A stretch of DNA of 64,000 nucleotides from Burkholderia sp. TSV86 (lineage in GTDB: Bacteria; Pseudomonadota; Gammaproteobacteria; Burkholderiales; Burkholderiaceae): assembly GCF_001522865.1 (NCBI RefSeq), contig NZ_LOWB01000021.1, forward strand, positions 124,001-188,000, in the 5' to 3' direction. The translations under genes and the position numbers were made by a program. Shown piece after piece: positions 10,349 through 19,406 of the stretch (the stretch's first letter is position 1; each line of letters begins with the position of its first letter). Under the pieces are notes generated by a model, which did not search any database, was not told the DNA's origin, and saw nothing but the letters and a program-made list of their open reading frames with translations.

Positions 10349-10564
10349 TCATTGCGGCATCGCTTGCGTGACGATCGGGATGGCGGCACCGGCGGCGGTG
10401 GCCGCTGCCGTCCGCCCCGCCGGCGCCTGACGAAAGAAATAAGGTGGAACGCCGTTCGCCCGCATGCGCACACACGCCAGACATCGGACGATATCGGTAC
10501 CGACCGATACCTCAGCCGTCATGAAGCACATCGACGCGTGAACGGTCAACGCCCCAGCCGTCAA
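10349..10564 (-). CDS. possible small protein overlapping the islet gene
   Basis: A 71-residue frame whose TTG start overlaps the stop of the upstream islet gene as TTGA. That layout is the main support. The sequence (MTAGALTVHAS...) has three cysteine or methionine clusters and an Ala-rich C-terminus, and no family was recognised. It may be a chance frame in GC-rich DNA. Confidence 0.3.
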   Translation of the reverse strand: MTAGALTVHASMCFMTAEVSVGTDIVRCLACVRMRANGVPPYFFRQAPAGRTAAATAAGAAIPIVTQAMPQ

Positions 10565-11019
10565 AGCGGCGCGTATGAGACGATCCAGGGCGCAATGCCT
10601 CCTGTCCTGGTAAGAATCGGCGATGGGTCAATCGGTAACGGCTTAGTTTCAAACGTACCAGGGCCAATCAACACGTTATCGACTCCACTCAGCCCAATGG
10701 AGCGGTTTCCATCGATGGCGATCCCCGCAATGCGGAAAACAACCGCGCTCGATTCGGACAGGCCAAGCGATGCGCTGCCCGTTGTTTGCAACATGCTGAC
10801 ATCTGCGAACAGGTTGAACGATCGACCGCTGACACTGTCGAGAAAACGTATGATCGAAATAAAATCCGGCCCTATATCATTGGCACTGGCAGGAAAGTTG
10901 TCGATCCGCCATATCGATGCCTGAGTACTGAAAATGGGCAGGAAACCACCCGCATCATCACCCTGAACCGAAAGAAAAAGTTGCGCACTCGGACTATAAA
11001 GATTAACCGCCGTCGACAT
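10561..11019 (-). CDS. orphan protein of the AT-rich islet
   Basis: A 152-residue protein, MSTAVNLYSPSAQLFLSVQG onward, not recognised. It has no Lys/Arg-rich patches, no signal peptide and no cysteines, and short alternating hydrophobic stretches suggest an all-beta fold. The opening NLYSP..QLFLSV recalls a beta-trefoil strand, which is only an impression. ATG 11019 has a good ribosome site (GGGGGAA, 5 bases away). An in-frame ATG at 11079 adds 20 residues but has no such site. Base composition is clearly lower in GC than its neighbours, a sign of transfer. Confidence 0.65.
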   Translation of the reverse strand: MSTAVNLYSPSAQLFLSVQGDDAGGFLPIFSTQASIWRIDNFPASANDIGPDFISIIRFLDSVSGRSFNLFADVSMLQTTGSASLGLSESSAVVFRIAGIAIDGNRSIGLSGVDNVLIGPGTFETKPLPIDPSPILTRTGGIAPWIVSYAPL

Positions 11020-11457
11020 ATAGTTCCCCCGAATTACATCGCGCGACAATAATCGCACGCTCGATTTCAGATAAGCCATAAATCCACTGCTTTATGGCCG
11101 CAAATAATCCATCTCTTGAAAAATGACAATTGGGCACAGCGATTTTGAAAATACATCAAAATCGGCGATGGCGAAGATATTTCTTGAAATTAATCGAATC
11201 GACACTCACCAATTTCAACCATAGTGCAGCATCCTGAAATGACGAATACCATCGCCAACTGATGCGCATTCGCAAATAACGTTGTTCCGGGAAAATAGAT
11301 TTTCGTGAATATTTCGGCAGCATTGCGCCAATGCCGATTTATTTATATCGAATGCCGTTTCGAGCCGCGCCTATTTCCGCGCCCGCCGCGCAGTTGCCGC
11401 GCAGTTGCCGCGCCCGCGCAAGCGCATCGCGCAGCGGCAACGCGCCGGAACAACCGC
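11020..11457. other. AT-rich intergenic stretch of the islet
   Basis: About 440 bases, much of it near 45% GC by eye against two-thirds in the flanks. No convincing gene. It contains an 8-bp perfect dyad at 11075-11098 upstream of the orphan gene and probably that gene's promoter. Confidence 0.6.
11075..11098. promoter_or_regulatory. dyad upstream of the islet gene
   Basis: GCCATAAA and TTTATGGC form a perfect 8-bp inverted repeat with an 8-base spacer, about 56 bases before ATG 11019. It could be an operator or a leader hairpin. Confidence 0.4.
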
Positions 11458-11934
11458 TCAGCCGACGATCCCCCGCCAGGCCGCCAGCTTCTGCTCGAAC
11501 GACAGCATCGCATTCGCCGGGCTCGACGACGGCAGCACGAGCGTGTCGTAACCAGCCGCGGCAATTACTTTTTCGAAGCGCCCGGCCGTCTTGCCGTTGA
11601 AGCAGACCTTCGCGAGCTTGGGCGCGACTTCGCGCAGCGCGTCGAAATCGTTCGGCTGCGCATGGCGGATCGCCGCATCGAGGCTGCCCTCGCGCTGGCA
11701 TGCGGCAAGCACGTCCCAAATGCCGAAGCCGTGCGCGAGCACACGCACAAGGCGCGCTTCGTATCGCAGATCATGCAGCCCGGGCTCGCCAAGCACCGCG
11801 CCGAGCAAACGCCAGAACTGATTGCGCGGATGCGCGTAATACTGCGCGGCGGCGAGCGACGCCTCGCCGGGAAAGCTGCCGAGAATCAGCGTATGCGTAT
11901 CGGCAGACACGACTGGAGCAAACCCGCGCAGCAT
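11458..11934 (-). CDS. DNA-deoxyinosine (hypoxanthine) glycosylase, UDG family 6
   Basis: A 158-residue base-excision repair enzyme. The motifs fit the hypoxanthine-DNA glycosylase branch of the uracil-DNA glycosylase superfamily: GSFPGEASL (19-27), HPRNQFW (35-41), NGKTAG (113-118) and LPSSSPANA (134-142). These enzymes remove hypoxanthine arising from adenine deamination. Its start codon shares its A with the stop of ubiC (TGATG), so it is translationally coupled as the third gene behind htpG. A much longer open frame upstream is a GC artefact. Confidence 0.88.
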   Translation of the reverse strand: MLRGFAPVVSADTHTLILGSFPGEASLAAAQYYAHPRNQFWRLLGAVLGEPGLHDLRYEARLVRVLAHGFGIWDVLAACQREGSLDAAIRHAQPNDFDALREVAPKLAKVCFNGKTAGRFEKVIAAAGYDTLVLPSSSPANAMLSFEQKLAAWRGIVG

Positions 11935-12599
11935 CAATCCGCCCTCGCGCCGCACGCACGCCGCTCGCCGTGCGCGTCGAGATGCCGCCACAACGCGGGC
12001 AACAGGCACTCCGTCACCATCAGCGCCGCGCCGTGTCGCTCGAATACCGAACGGCGCGCGGCGAACGCGTGCGGCGCCGCGACGATCGCGGCAGCCATCC
12101 CAGCGCTGCCGGCACGGTCGCAGACCGTGCCGGTCATGCGCTTGTCCGTGCCCGCGAGCGCACGCACCGACAGCATAAACAGCGGGTGCCGGGCGATCAC
12201 GCGCCGGCTCACGAGCGGCGAGCGCGTCACCTCGGTATCGCTGTACAGCAGCTCCGCGAGCGGCCGCGTACGCAACCGGCGGATCGCCTGCCAGACACCT
12301 CTGCTCGCGGCAATCGGCGCGATGCTGTGCGCGGCGACGAACGGCACACCATCGACCGCGAGCACGACCTCGCGCACCCAAACGGGCACGCGCGCCGCGC
12401 ACGCGAGCGCGGCATGCTCGTCGGCCCACGGCGTCGCGACGGCCTCGCGCGTCACGCGCACCGTCACGTCGCCGAGCCGCGCGAGATGCGCGGTCAGTGA
12501 CCCGCCGCGCGTGAGCCAATCCTTCTGCGCGGCCGACGCGCCGGCGCGCGGCGTCTCGCGCCAATGCGCGTCGGCCGCATCGAACCGCACTCGCGCCAT
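11934..12599 (-). CDS. ubiC: chorismate pyruvate-lyase
   Basis: A 221-residue cytoplasmic enzyme that converts chorismate to 4-hydroxybenzoate and pyruvate, the first committed step of ubiquinone synthesis. The family segment [22 protein letters not shown] aligns with the WVREV..L..DG.PWL core of E. coli UbiC. The N-terminal 20 residues and C-terminal tail are longer than in E. coli (about 165 residues). TGATG overlaps link it to htpG upstream and to the glycosylase downstream. No ubiA is adjacent. Confidence 0.85.
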   Translation of the reverse strand: MARVRFDAADAHWRETPRAGASAAQKDWLTRGGSLTAHLARLGDVTVRVTREAVATPWADEHAALACAARVPVWVREVVLAVDGVPFVAAHSIAPIAASRGVWQAIRRLRTRPLAELLYSDTEVTRSPLVSRRVIARHPLFMLSVRALAGTDKRMTGTVCDRAGSAGMAAAIVAAPHAFAARRSVFERHGAALMVTECLLPALWRHLDAHGERRACGARAD

Positions 12600-14497
12600 C
12601 AGAGCGCGCGCGACAACAGCAACGCGTTGGTCCGCTTGACGAAGCTCGCCGGGTCCTCAAGCGCGCCGCCCTCGGCAAGCATCGCCTGCTCGAACAACAG
12701 ATGGCACCATTCGCCGAAATCGGCCGCATCGGTCTTCAGCGCCTTGACGAGCGGATGTTCGGGATTCACTTCGAGGATCGGCTGGAAGGTCGGCGCTTGC
12801 TGGCCGGCGGCCTTCAGCATCCGTTGCAGATAGCCGCTCATGTCGTTGTCGTCGGCGACGAGGCACGACGGCGAATCGGTCAGGCGGAACGTGACGCGCA
12901 CGTCCTTGACCTTGTCGCCGAGCGTTTCCTTGATCTTGTCGACGACGGGCTTGAACGCCTCGCCGGTCTGCTCCTGGGCCTTCTTCTCCTCGTCGTTCAG
13001 CGCGCCGAGATCGAGATCGCCGCGCGCCACGCTCGCGAGCGGCTTGCCGTCGAACTCGTGCAGGAACGACAGCATCCACTCGTCGACGCGATCGGTAAGC
13101 AGCAGCACCTCGACGCCCTTCTTGCGGAACACTTCGAGATGCGGGCTGTTCTTCGCGGCCTGCCACGTATCGGCCGTCACGTAATAAATCTTGGTCTGCT
13201 CGGGCTTCATGCGCGCGACGTAATCGGCGAGCGACACGTTTTGCTCGTCGGTGTCGCCGTGCGTCGATGCGAAACGCAGCAGCTTCGCGACCCGCTCGCG
13301 GTTCGCGTGATCTTCGCCCACGCCCTCCTTGAGCACCTGGCCGAACTCACGCCAGAACGTGCGGTACTTTTCCCGACCGGCATCGTCTTGCGCATTCGCC
13401 AGCTCCTCGAGCATCGACAACGCGCGCTTGGTCACGCCTTCGCGAATCGCCTTCACGTCGCGGCTTTCCTGCAAAATTTCGCGCGACACGTTGAGCGGCA
13501 AATCGGACGAATCGACCACGCCCTTCACGAAACGCAGATATTGCGGCAACAATTGCTCGGCGTCGTCCATGATGAACACGCGCTTCACGTACAGCTTCAG
13601 GCCGCCGCGATAATCGCGGTTCCACAGATCGAACGGTGCATGCGACGGCACGTACAGCAGTTGCGTGTACTCGCTGCGGCCCTCGACACGGTTGTGCGTC
13701 CACGCGAGCGGGTCCTGATGGTCGTGCGCGAGATGCTGGTAAAACTGCTGATACTGCTCGTCGGTGATGTCGCTTTTCGCGCGGGTCCACAGCGCGCTGG
13801 CTTGATTGACGGTCTCGTCTTCGTCCTTCTGGACCATCTCGCCCTTTTCCTGATCCCACTCTTCCTTCTTCATCAGGATCGGCAGCGCGACGTGATCCGA
13901 GTATTTCTGCACGATCGACTTCAGCCGGTAGGCCGACAGCAGCTCGTCCTCGCCGTCGCGCAGATGCAGCGTGATCGTCGTGCCGCGCGCGGCGCGCTCG
14001 ATCGTGTCGATCGAGAAGTCGCCCTCGCCCGCGCTTTCCCAGCGCACGCCGTCCGCCGCGGGCAGCCCCGCGCGGCGGGTCTCGACGGTGATCTTGTCGG
14101 CGACGATGAAGCCGGAGTAGAAGCCCACGCCGAACTGGCCGATCAGCGCGGCATCCTTCTGCTGGTCGCCGGAGAGCTTCGAGAAGAATTCCTTCGTACC
14201 CGAGCGCGCAATCGTGCCGAGGTTCGCGATCGCCTCGTCGCGGCTCATGCCGATGCCGTTGTCGTCGATCGTGATCGTCCGCGCGGCTTTGTCGAATGCG
14301 ATGCGGATACGCAGGTTCGGATCGCTCTCGTACAGCGCGTTGTTTTCCAGAGCCTCGAAACGGAGCTTGTCAGCGGCGTCGGACGCGTTCGACACGAGTT
14401 CGCGCAGAAAGATTTCCTTGTTGCTGTAAAGCGAGTGGATCATCAGGTGGAGGAGTTGCTTGACCTCCGCCTGAAAGCTCATGGTTTGCTGAGTCAT
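12599..14497 (-). CDS. htpG: chaperone protein HtpG (Hsp90)
   Basis: A 632-residue ATP-dependent chaperone of full family length. The GHKL ATPase domain shows [18 protein letters not shown] (about 34-51), DNGIGMS and GQFGVGFYS. The middle and C-terminal dimer domains follow. It refolds stress-damaged proteins in the cytoplasm. It heads a three-gene unit, its TGA overlapping the ubiC ATG by one base. A sigma-32-like promoter lies about 160 bases upstream, and the leader carries a 14-base tandem repeat. Confidence 0.96.
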   Translation of the reverse strand: MTQQTMSFQAEVKQLLHLMIHSLYSNKEIFLRELVSNASDAADKLRFEALENNALYESDPNLRIRIAFDKAARTITIDDNGIGMSRDEAIANLGTIARSGTKEFFSKLSGDQQKDAALIGQFGVGFYSGFIVADKITVETRRAGLPAADGVRWESAGEGDFSIDTIERAARGTTITLHLRDGEDELLSAYRLKSIVQKYSDHVALPILMKKEEWDQEKGEMVQKDEDETVNQASALWTRAKSDITDEQYQQFYQHLAHDHQDPLAWTHNRVEGRSEYTQLLYVPSHAPFDLWNRDYRGGLKLYVKRVFIMDDAEQLLPQYLRFVKGVVDSSDLPLNVSREILQESRDVKAIREGVTKRALSMLEELANAQDDAGREKYRTFWREFGQVLKEGVGEDHANRERVAKLLRFASTHGDTDEQNVSLADYVARMKPEQTKIYYVTADTWQAAKNSPHLEVFRKKGVEVLLLTDRVDEWMLSFLHEFDGKPLASVARGDLDLGALNDEEKKAQEQTGEAFKPVVDKIKETLGDKVKDVRVTFRLTDSPSCLVADDNDMSGYLQRMLKAAGQQAPTFQPILEVNPEHPLVKALKTDAADFGEWCHLLFEQAMLAEGGALEDPASFVKRTNALLLSRAL

Positions 14498-14542
14498 CTT
14501 GGTTTACCTGTTGATTGCGTCAGGGTGGACACGGTCTACATG

Positions 14543-14581
14543 GGTACGGCCGGTTAGGTACGGCCGGTTAGGCACGGCCGG
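14543..14581. repeat. 14-bp tandem repeat in the htpG leader
   Basis: Two exact copies of GGTACGGCCGGTTA (14543-14556, 14557-14570) and a partial third (14571-14581, with one change). They lie in the predicted 5' untranslated region of htpG, 46-84 bases before the start codon, and each contains the self-complementary CCGG. Confidence 0.85.
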
Positions 14582-14657
14582 CTTCGATGTAACGTTTTCG
14601 ATTTACGACCCTATCGGGGCCGGCGCGCGGCGGCCCGCGCCGCTCGACCGCGAGCGC

Positions 14658-14685
14658 AGATAAGGGCGTTCGCGCGAATTTCAAG
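14658..14685 (-). promoter_or_regulatory. sigma-32 (RpoH)-like promoter of htpG
   Basis: On the minus strand CTTGAAA (14685-14679) is followed after 13 bases by CCTTATCT (14665-14658). The heat-shock consensus is CTTGAAA, 11-16 bases, CCCCATnT. The -35 match is perfect and the -10 matches at the key C, A, T positions. It is oriented toward htpG. Confidence 0.6.
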
Positions 14686-14701
14686 AGGCGCGCGCGCAAT
14701 C

Positions 14702-16156
14702 TCACGGCGCACGGCGCCCTACGCTGTCCAGATAACGCGACAGGAACGCGGGCAGCGCCGGATCGCCGCAATTGGCCACATTGAAGCGCGTCCATGTCGA
14801 CGGCGACTGCTTCGGCGAAAAAAGGCTGCCCGGCGTCAGCAGGAAGCCCGCCTCGTGCGCGGCCGCCGCGAGCGCGTCGGAATCGACGCCCGTGTCGGCC
14901 CACAGGAACATGCCGGCCGCCGGTGTCGCGAACAGCCGCATGCCGGCGCGCTCGATCATTCGCGCGGTCTTGTCGCGCACGCCGTCGAGCCGCGCGCGCA
15001 ACCGCTCGACGTGACGCCGGTAATGCCCTTCGGTGAGCACCTTGTACAACACGCGCTCGTTCAACTCGGGCGTGGTCAGCCCGGCCAGCATCTTCTGATC
15101 GGTCAGCACCGTCGCACGCTCCGGCGCGCATGCGATATAGCCGACCCGCAGATTCGGCGCGAGCGTCTTCGAGTAGCTGCCCAGGAAAATCACGCGCTTC
15201 AACTGATCGAGGCTCGCCAGGCGCGTGGCCGAATAGTTCGGCGCGCATAGATCGCCATAGACATCGTCCTCGACGACGAGAAAATCATATGTTTCAGCAA
15301 GCTTGAGAATCCGGAACGCCTGCGCGGCCGACAGCGACGTGCCCGTCGGATTCTGCAACACGGAATTGATCACGAGCATCTTCGGGCGCCAAAGCTGCAC
15401 GAGGTGCTCGAGCGCGTCGAGATCGGGGCCGTCGGGCGTATACGGCATCCCGACGAGCTGTGCGCCCTGCGACGCGAAACGGCCGAACATTTGGAACCAC
15501 GCCGGGTCGCCGACAATCACCGCATCGCCGGCGCTGACATACTGACGCGCGATCAGATCGATCGCCTGCGTGATGCCGGACACGAGCACGATCTGCTCGG
15601 GCGTCGCGCCGATCTCGATTTCGGCAAGCCGCGTCTGCAATTGCTGGCGCAGCGGCAAAAAACCCTGCGCGGAGCCGAAGCCGAGCATCTGCGCGCCGGC
15701 CTGCCGGCCAAGCGCGCGCAACGCACCCCCGATCAATTCGCCGTCGAGCCAGCGGCTGGGCAGATAGCCCAGCCCCGGCCCCTTTTCCGGGCTGACCGTA
15801 TGCAGCATGTTGCGCAGCAGCCAGACGACGTCGATCGTGTTATGCGCGGGCGGTGCATCCGCGCCGCCCGCGAGCGCGACGGCAGGCGGTCCGGCCACGC
15901 GCTCGCGCACGTAAAAGCCCGAGCCGCGGCGCGAATCGAGATAGCCCTGCGCGACGAGCCGCTCGTAAGCCTCGACGACCGTGAAGCGTGACACGCTCTT
16001 GTCGAGCGCGAGCTTGCGGATCGACGGCATGCGCATGCCGGGCCGGAACACGCGCTCGTCGATCCGGCGGCGCGCCCATTGAACCAACTGGTCGACAAGC
16101 GTGAGCGTCGCGGTATCGTGCGGCGCCGGGATCTGCTCAAGCGGGACGGTGGACAT
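14702..16156 (-). CDS. MocR-type transcriptional regulator (GntR HTH + aminotransferase domain)
   Basis: A 484-residue PLP-dependent regulator. The N-terminal winged helix (about 15-85) has MRMPSIRKLALDKSVSRFTVVEAY and LDSRRGSGFYV. The rest is a class-I aminotransferase fold with NPTG (269-272) and the PLP lysine K330 in GSYSK. MocR proteins sense amino-acid or PLP-linked metabolites and control nearby, often divergent genes. It faces a cluster encoding a glyoxalase-like protein, an exporter, an aminotransferase, RidA and PhzF, its probable targets. ATG 16156 gives the family start; the frame is open upstream. Confidence 0.88.
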   Translation of the reverse strand: MSTVPLEQIPAPHDTATLTLVDQLVQWARRRIDERVFRPGMRMPSIRKLALDKSVSRFTVVEAYERLVAQGYLDSRRGSGFYVRERVAGPPAVALAGGADAPPAHNTIDVVWLLRNMLHTVSPEKGPGLGYLPSRWLDGELIGGALRALGRQAGAQMLGFGSAQGFLPLRQQLQTRLAEIEIGATPEQIVLVSGITQAIDLIARQYVSAGDAVIVGDPAWFQMFGRFASQGAQLVGMPYTPDGPDLDALEHLVQLWRPKMLVINSVLQNPTGTSLSAAQAFRILKLAETYDFLVVEDDVYGDLCAPNYSATRLASLDQLKRVIFLGSYSKTLAPNLRVGYIACAPERATVLTDQKMLAGLTTPELNERVLYKVLTEGHYRRHVERLRARLDGVRDKTARMIERAGMRLFATPAAGMFLWADTGVDSDALAAAAHEAGFLLTPGSLFSPKQSPSTWTRFNVANCGDPALPAFLSRYLDSVGRRAP

Positions 16157-16176
16157 CGCGGCTCTCCAACCTGGAA

Positions 16177-16219
16177 CTGTACAGAAAATTATTGCATCGA
16201 TTGTACCGTTACTGTGCCG
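16177..16219. promoter_or_regulatory. candidate MocR operator region
   Basis: Just upstream of the mocR start are the palindrome CTGTACAG (16177-16184) and a 27-base block (16193-16219) shared with the upstream region of the BenE-type gene. GntR/MocR sites are often such ACTGTAC-like repeats. Assignment is by position and pattern only. Confidence 0.45.
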
Positions 16220-16454
16220 GTCAGCACGATTACAGTGTTTCGGGTCGATGGTATGCGCGGCCGCGGCCTGCTCACCCCAAAGACACCTGGAAGACGCGAG
16301 CCAAGCGCGGCACGGCGGGCTGACAAGATCGCGGCGCCGCGCCCGCAACGGCCTGGCAGACGCGACATCCGCCAAGCCGCGCGCCTATGCCGCGCGCATG
16401 TTCCAACCGGCATCCGCCAAACCGATTCCATTTTCCCGATTCCGTTTTCGACCC

Positions 16455-17141
16455 ATGGCTGCTCATCCACTGACACTCGATCATCTCGTTGTCGCGGCGC
16501 GCACGCTCGACGAAGGCACCCGATATGTCGCCGACACGCTCGGCATCGAGCCCGCGGGCGGCGGCGCGCATGCGTCGATGCGCACGCACAACCGTCTGTT
16601 CGGCTTGTGGGGCGGCGCGTATCTCGAGGTGATCGCGCCCGATCCCGACGCACCGCCGCCCGCTGCCGGCGAAGCGCCGCGGCCCCGGCTCTTCGGTCTC
16701 GACGATCCGGGCACCCGCGCGCGGCTCGAGCACGGCCCGTATCTCGCGCACTGGGTGGCGCGCGTGGAGCGGCCATGCGAGCTGGGCCGGTGGCAGCGGC
16801 AATATCCTGCGCGCATTGCGCGCGTCGTGCCGATGTCGCGCGGCGATTTCCACTGGCGGCTGACGGTTCCCGACGACGGCGCGCTGCCCGCGTGGCAACA
16901 CGCGGGCGACGGCGTGCTGCCGTCGCTGATCCAATGGCAAGACGCACGCCATCCGTCCGATACGCTGCCGCACGGCGGCATCGCGTTAAAGAAGCTCAAC
17001 GGCGTGCACCCTCGGGCGCACGCGCTGCGCGAGCAACTCGCGTGGCTGCGCGCCGCGCATCTGATCGATATCGACGCGTGCGACACGCCCGCGCTCGTTG
17101 CCGAATTCGAAACCCCGGCAGGCATGCGCACGCTGCGCTGA
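16455..17141 (+). CDS. glyoxalase-like domain protein (Glyoxalase_3 type)
   Basis: A 228-residue VOC-fold protein. LDHLVVAARTLDEGTRYVADTLG at the start, then R.HNRLFGLWGGAYLEVIAPDPD, is typical of the glyoxalase-like domain 3 family. The reaction is not known for this family. It is the first gene of a five-gene plus-strand run starting about 300 bases from the divergent mocR gene. ATG 16455 places the conserved LDHLVV motif at the expected distance from the N-terminus. Confidence 0.8.
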   Translation: MAAHPLTLDHLVVAARTLDEGTRYVADTLGIEPAGGGAHASMRTHNRLFGLWGGAYLEVIAPDPDAPPPAAGEAPRPRLFGLDDPGTRARLEHGPYLAHWVARVERPCELGRWQRQYPARIARVVPMSRGDFHWRLTVPDDGALPAWQHAGDGVLPSLIQWQDARHPSDTLPHGGIALKKLNGVHPRAHALREQLAWLRAAHLIDIDACDTPALVAEFETPAGMRTLR

Positions 17142-17185
17142 CGCGCGCCGCCCCGCAACCTGCCCGCCACAAGGACCCCGCCTCG

Positions 17186-18094
17186 ATGGATTCACGCGAA
17201 ACCCGCGGCATGCTGCTCGGCCTCATCGGCGTGATGATCTTCAGTCTCACGCTGCCGATGACGCGCATCGCCGTCACCGAACTCCACCCGCTTCTGAACG
17301 GCCTGGGCCGCGCGCTTGCCGCCGCCGTGCCGGCGGCGCTGCTGCTCGCGCTGCGCCGCGAAGCCCTGCCCACCCGCGCGCAGCTCAAAAGCCTGGGCAT
17401 CACGTCGGCGGGCGTGATCATCGCGTTCCCGGTGCTGTCCGCGTGGGCGATGAAAACCGTGCCTGCATCGCACGGCGCGGTCGTCGGCGGGCTGCAGCCG
17501 CTCTTCGTCGCGGTGTATGCGGCGTGGCTGTCGCACGAGCGTGCGTCAAAAGCGTTCTGGGCATGCGCGCTCGCGGGCAGTGCGATCGTCGTCGCATTCG
17601 CGCTGCGCGACGGCAGCGGCACGTTCCAAGTGGGCGATCTGCTGATGCTCGGCGCGGTGGGCTTCGGCGCGCTCGGTTACGCGCAAGGCGCGCGGCTCGC
17701 GCGCGAGATGGGCGGCTGGCAGGTGATTTGCTGGGCGCTCGTCGTGTCCGCGCCGTTTCTCGCGCTGCCGGTCGGCTGGCTTGCGTGGACGCACCACGTC
17801 GCGCATCCGCAGCCCATATCGCCGCGCGTGTGGTTCGCGTTCGGCTACGTGACGCTGTTCTCGCAGCTCATCGGCTTCTTCGCGTGGTACGCGGCGCTCG
17901 CGATGGGCGGCACCGCGCGCGTGGGGCAAGTACAACTGCTGCAAATCTTCTTCACGATCGCGTTTTCGGCGCTCTGTTTCGGCGAAACCGTCGCGCCGTC
18001 GACGTGGCTGTTCGCCGCCGCCGTGATCGCAACCGTCATGCTCGGCCGACGCACCACGATCACCGCCGCACCGCTGCCGGCTCGCGCGGGCTGA
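17186..18094 (+). CDS. EamA-family transporter (DMT superfamily)
   Basis: A 302-residue protein with ten predicted membrane helices in two EamA repeats. The first repeat starts RGMLLGLIGVMIFSLTLPMTRIA and the second contains LLMLGAVGFGALGYAQGARLA. DMT proteins of this type usually export amino acids or small metabolites. It lies 44 bases after the glyoxalase-like gene and 61 before the aminotransferase, so it may export a substrate or product of the cluster. The substrate cannot be read from the sequence. Confidence 0.85.
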   Translation: MDSRETRGMLLGLIGVMIFSLTLPMTRIAVTELHPLLNGLGRALAAAVPAALLLALRREALPTRAQLKSLGITSAGVIIAFPVLSAWAMKTVPASHGAVVGGLQPLFVAVYAAWLSHERASKAFWACALAGSAIVVAFALRDGSGTFQVGDLLMLGAVGFGALGYAQGARLAREMGGWQVICWALVVSAPFLALPVGWLAWTHHVAHPQPISPRVWFAFGYVTLFSQLIGFFAWYAALAMGGTARVGQVQLLQIFFTIAFSALCFGETVAPSTWLFAAAVIATVMLGRRTTITAAPLPARAG

Positions 18095-18155
18095 TCCGGC
18101 GAGCGATAATCGCTTCCTTGCATCCCATTCACTACGATACCGAACGAGGAGACAC

Positions 18156-19337
18156 ATGAATTCGAGCGATCTCAAGCCGCCCCGCTGGACCCTGTCCGAA
18201 CGCGCACGCAAGCTCACCAGCTCGGCGATCCGCGAAATTCTGAAAGTAACCGAGCGTCCCGAGGTGATCTCGTTCGCAGGCGGCCTGCCCGCGCCCGCGA
18301 CGTTCCCGGCTGAGCGCATGCGCGAGGCCGCCGATCGCGTGCTGCGCGACGCGCCCGGCGCCGCGCTGCAATACAGCGCGACCGAGGGCTTTCTGCCGCT
18401 GCGCGAGTGGATCGCGCAGCGCTACCGCGTGCGCACGACGCAAGTGCTCATCACGACGGGCTCGCAACAGGCGCTCGATCTGCTCGGCAAGGCGCTCGTC
18501 GATCCGGGCAGCCGCGTGCTCGTCGAGACGCCGACCTATCTCGGCGCGTTGCAATCGTTCTCGCTGTACGAGCCGGACTACGTGCAGGTGCCGACCGACG
18601 ACGCCGGCCTGCTGCCCGACGCGCTGTCGCCCGAACTGACCCGCGGCGCGCGTCTTCTGTACGCGCAGCCGAACTTCCAGAACCCGACCGGCCGGCGGCT
18701 TCCCGTCGAGCGCCGCCGCGCGCTCGCCGCGCTCGCGCAGACAAGCCCGTTCCCGGTGCTCGAGGACGATCCCTACGGCGCGCTCAATTACGCGGGCGAG
18801 CCGCTGCCGACGATGCTATCGATGGCGCCCGAGCATGTCGTCCATCTCGGCACGTTCTCGAAGGTGCTCGCGCCGGGTTTGCGGATCGGCTATATCATTG
18901 CGCCCGAGGAGCTGCACTTCAAGCTCGTGCAGGCCAAGCAGGCGACGGACCTGCATACGCCGTCGCTCACGCAGCGCATCGCATACGAAGTGATCAAGGA
19001 TGGCTTCCTCGACACGCACATCCCGGCCATCCGCCAGCTTTACGCCGCGCAGTGCGACGCGATGCTCGCGTCGCTCGCGCGGCATATGCCGCCAGGCGTG
19101 AGCTGGAACCGCCCGGAAGGCGGGATGTTCATCTGGGTGAAACTGCCTGCGCAGATCGACAGCATGCAGTTGCTCGACGCCGCGGTGGCCAATCATGTCG
19201 CCTTCGTGCCGGGCGCGCCGTTTTTCGCGAACGACGCGCAGCAGAACACGCTGCGGCTGTCGTTCGTCACGGTGCCGCCCGAGCGGATCGAAGAAGGCGT
19301 CGCGCGGCTCGGCAAGCTGCTGCGCGAACGCCTGTGA
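18156..19337 (+). CDS. PLP-dependent aminotransferase, class I (LysN/2-aminoadipate type)
   Basis: A 393-residue enzyme. It has ISFAGGLPAPATFP at the N-terminus, QYSATEGFLPLREWIA, NPTG (176-179) and the PLP lysine K236 in LGTFSK. These are hallmarks of the MocR-related aminotransferases such as LysN and of valine-pyruvate or multi-substrate enzymes. It lacks the DNA-binding domain of its divergent relative. An AACGAGGAG-like ribosome site precedes the ATG. In this operon it would make a keto acid, with RidA clearing reactive imine or enamine side products. Its substrate is open. Confidence 0.88.
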   Translation: MNSSDLKPPRWTLSERARKLTSSAIREILKVTERPEVISFAGGLPAPATFPAERMREAADRVLRDAPGAALQYSATEGFLPLREWIAQRYRVRTTQVLITTGSQQALDLLGKALVDPGSRVLVETPTYLGALQSFSLYEPDYVQVPTDDAGLLPDALSPELTRGARLLYAQPNFQNPTGRRLPVERRRALAALAQTSPFPVLEDDPYGALNYAGEPLPTMLSMAPEHVVHLGTFSKVLAPGLRIGYIIAPEELHFKLVQAKQATDLHTPSLTQRIAYEVIKDGFLDTHIPAIRQLYAAQCDAMLASLARHMPPGVSWNRPEGGMFIWVKLPAQIDSMQLLDAAVANHVAFVPGAPFFANDAQQNTLRLSFVTVPPERIEEGVARLGKLLRERL

Positions 19338-19406
19338 CAGGCCGCTGGCGGCCGGCTTCACTCAGCCATTCACATTGTTACGATTGACAGAAAGGACAGC
19401 AACGCC

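Noticed and set aside
11458..12729. A 423-residue reading frame ending in the DNA glycosylase
   Set aside because: Its first 265 residues are the antisense-free shadow of ubiC in another frame; only the last 158 match a family.
16177..16184. CTGTACAG as a LexA box
   Set aside because: LexA sites need CTGT-N8-ACAG; here the halves are adjacent.
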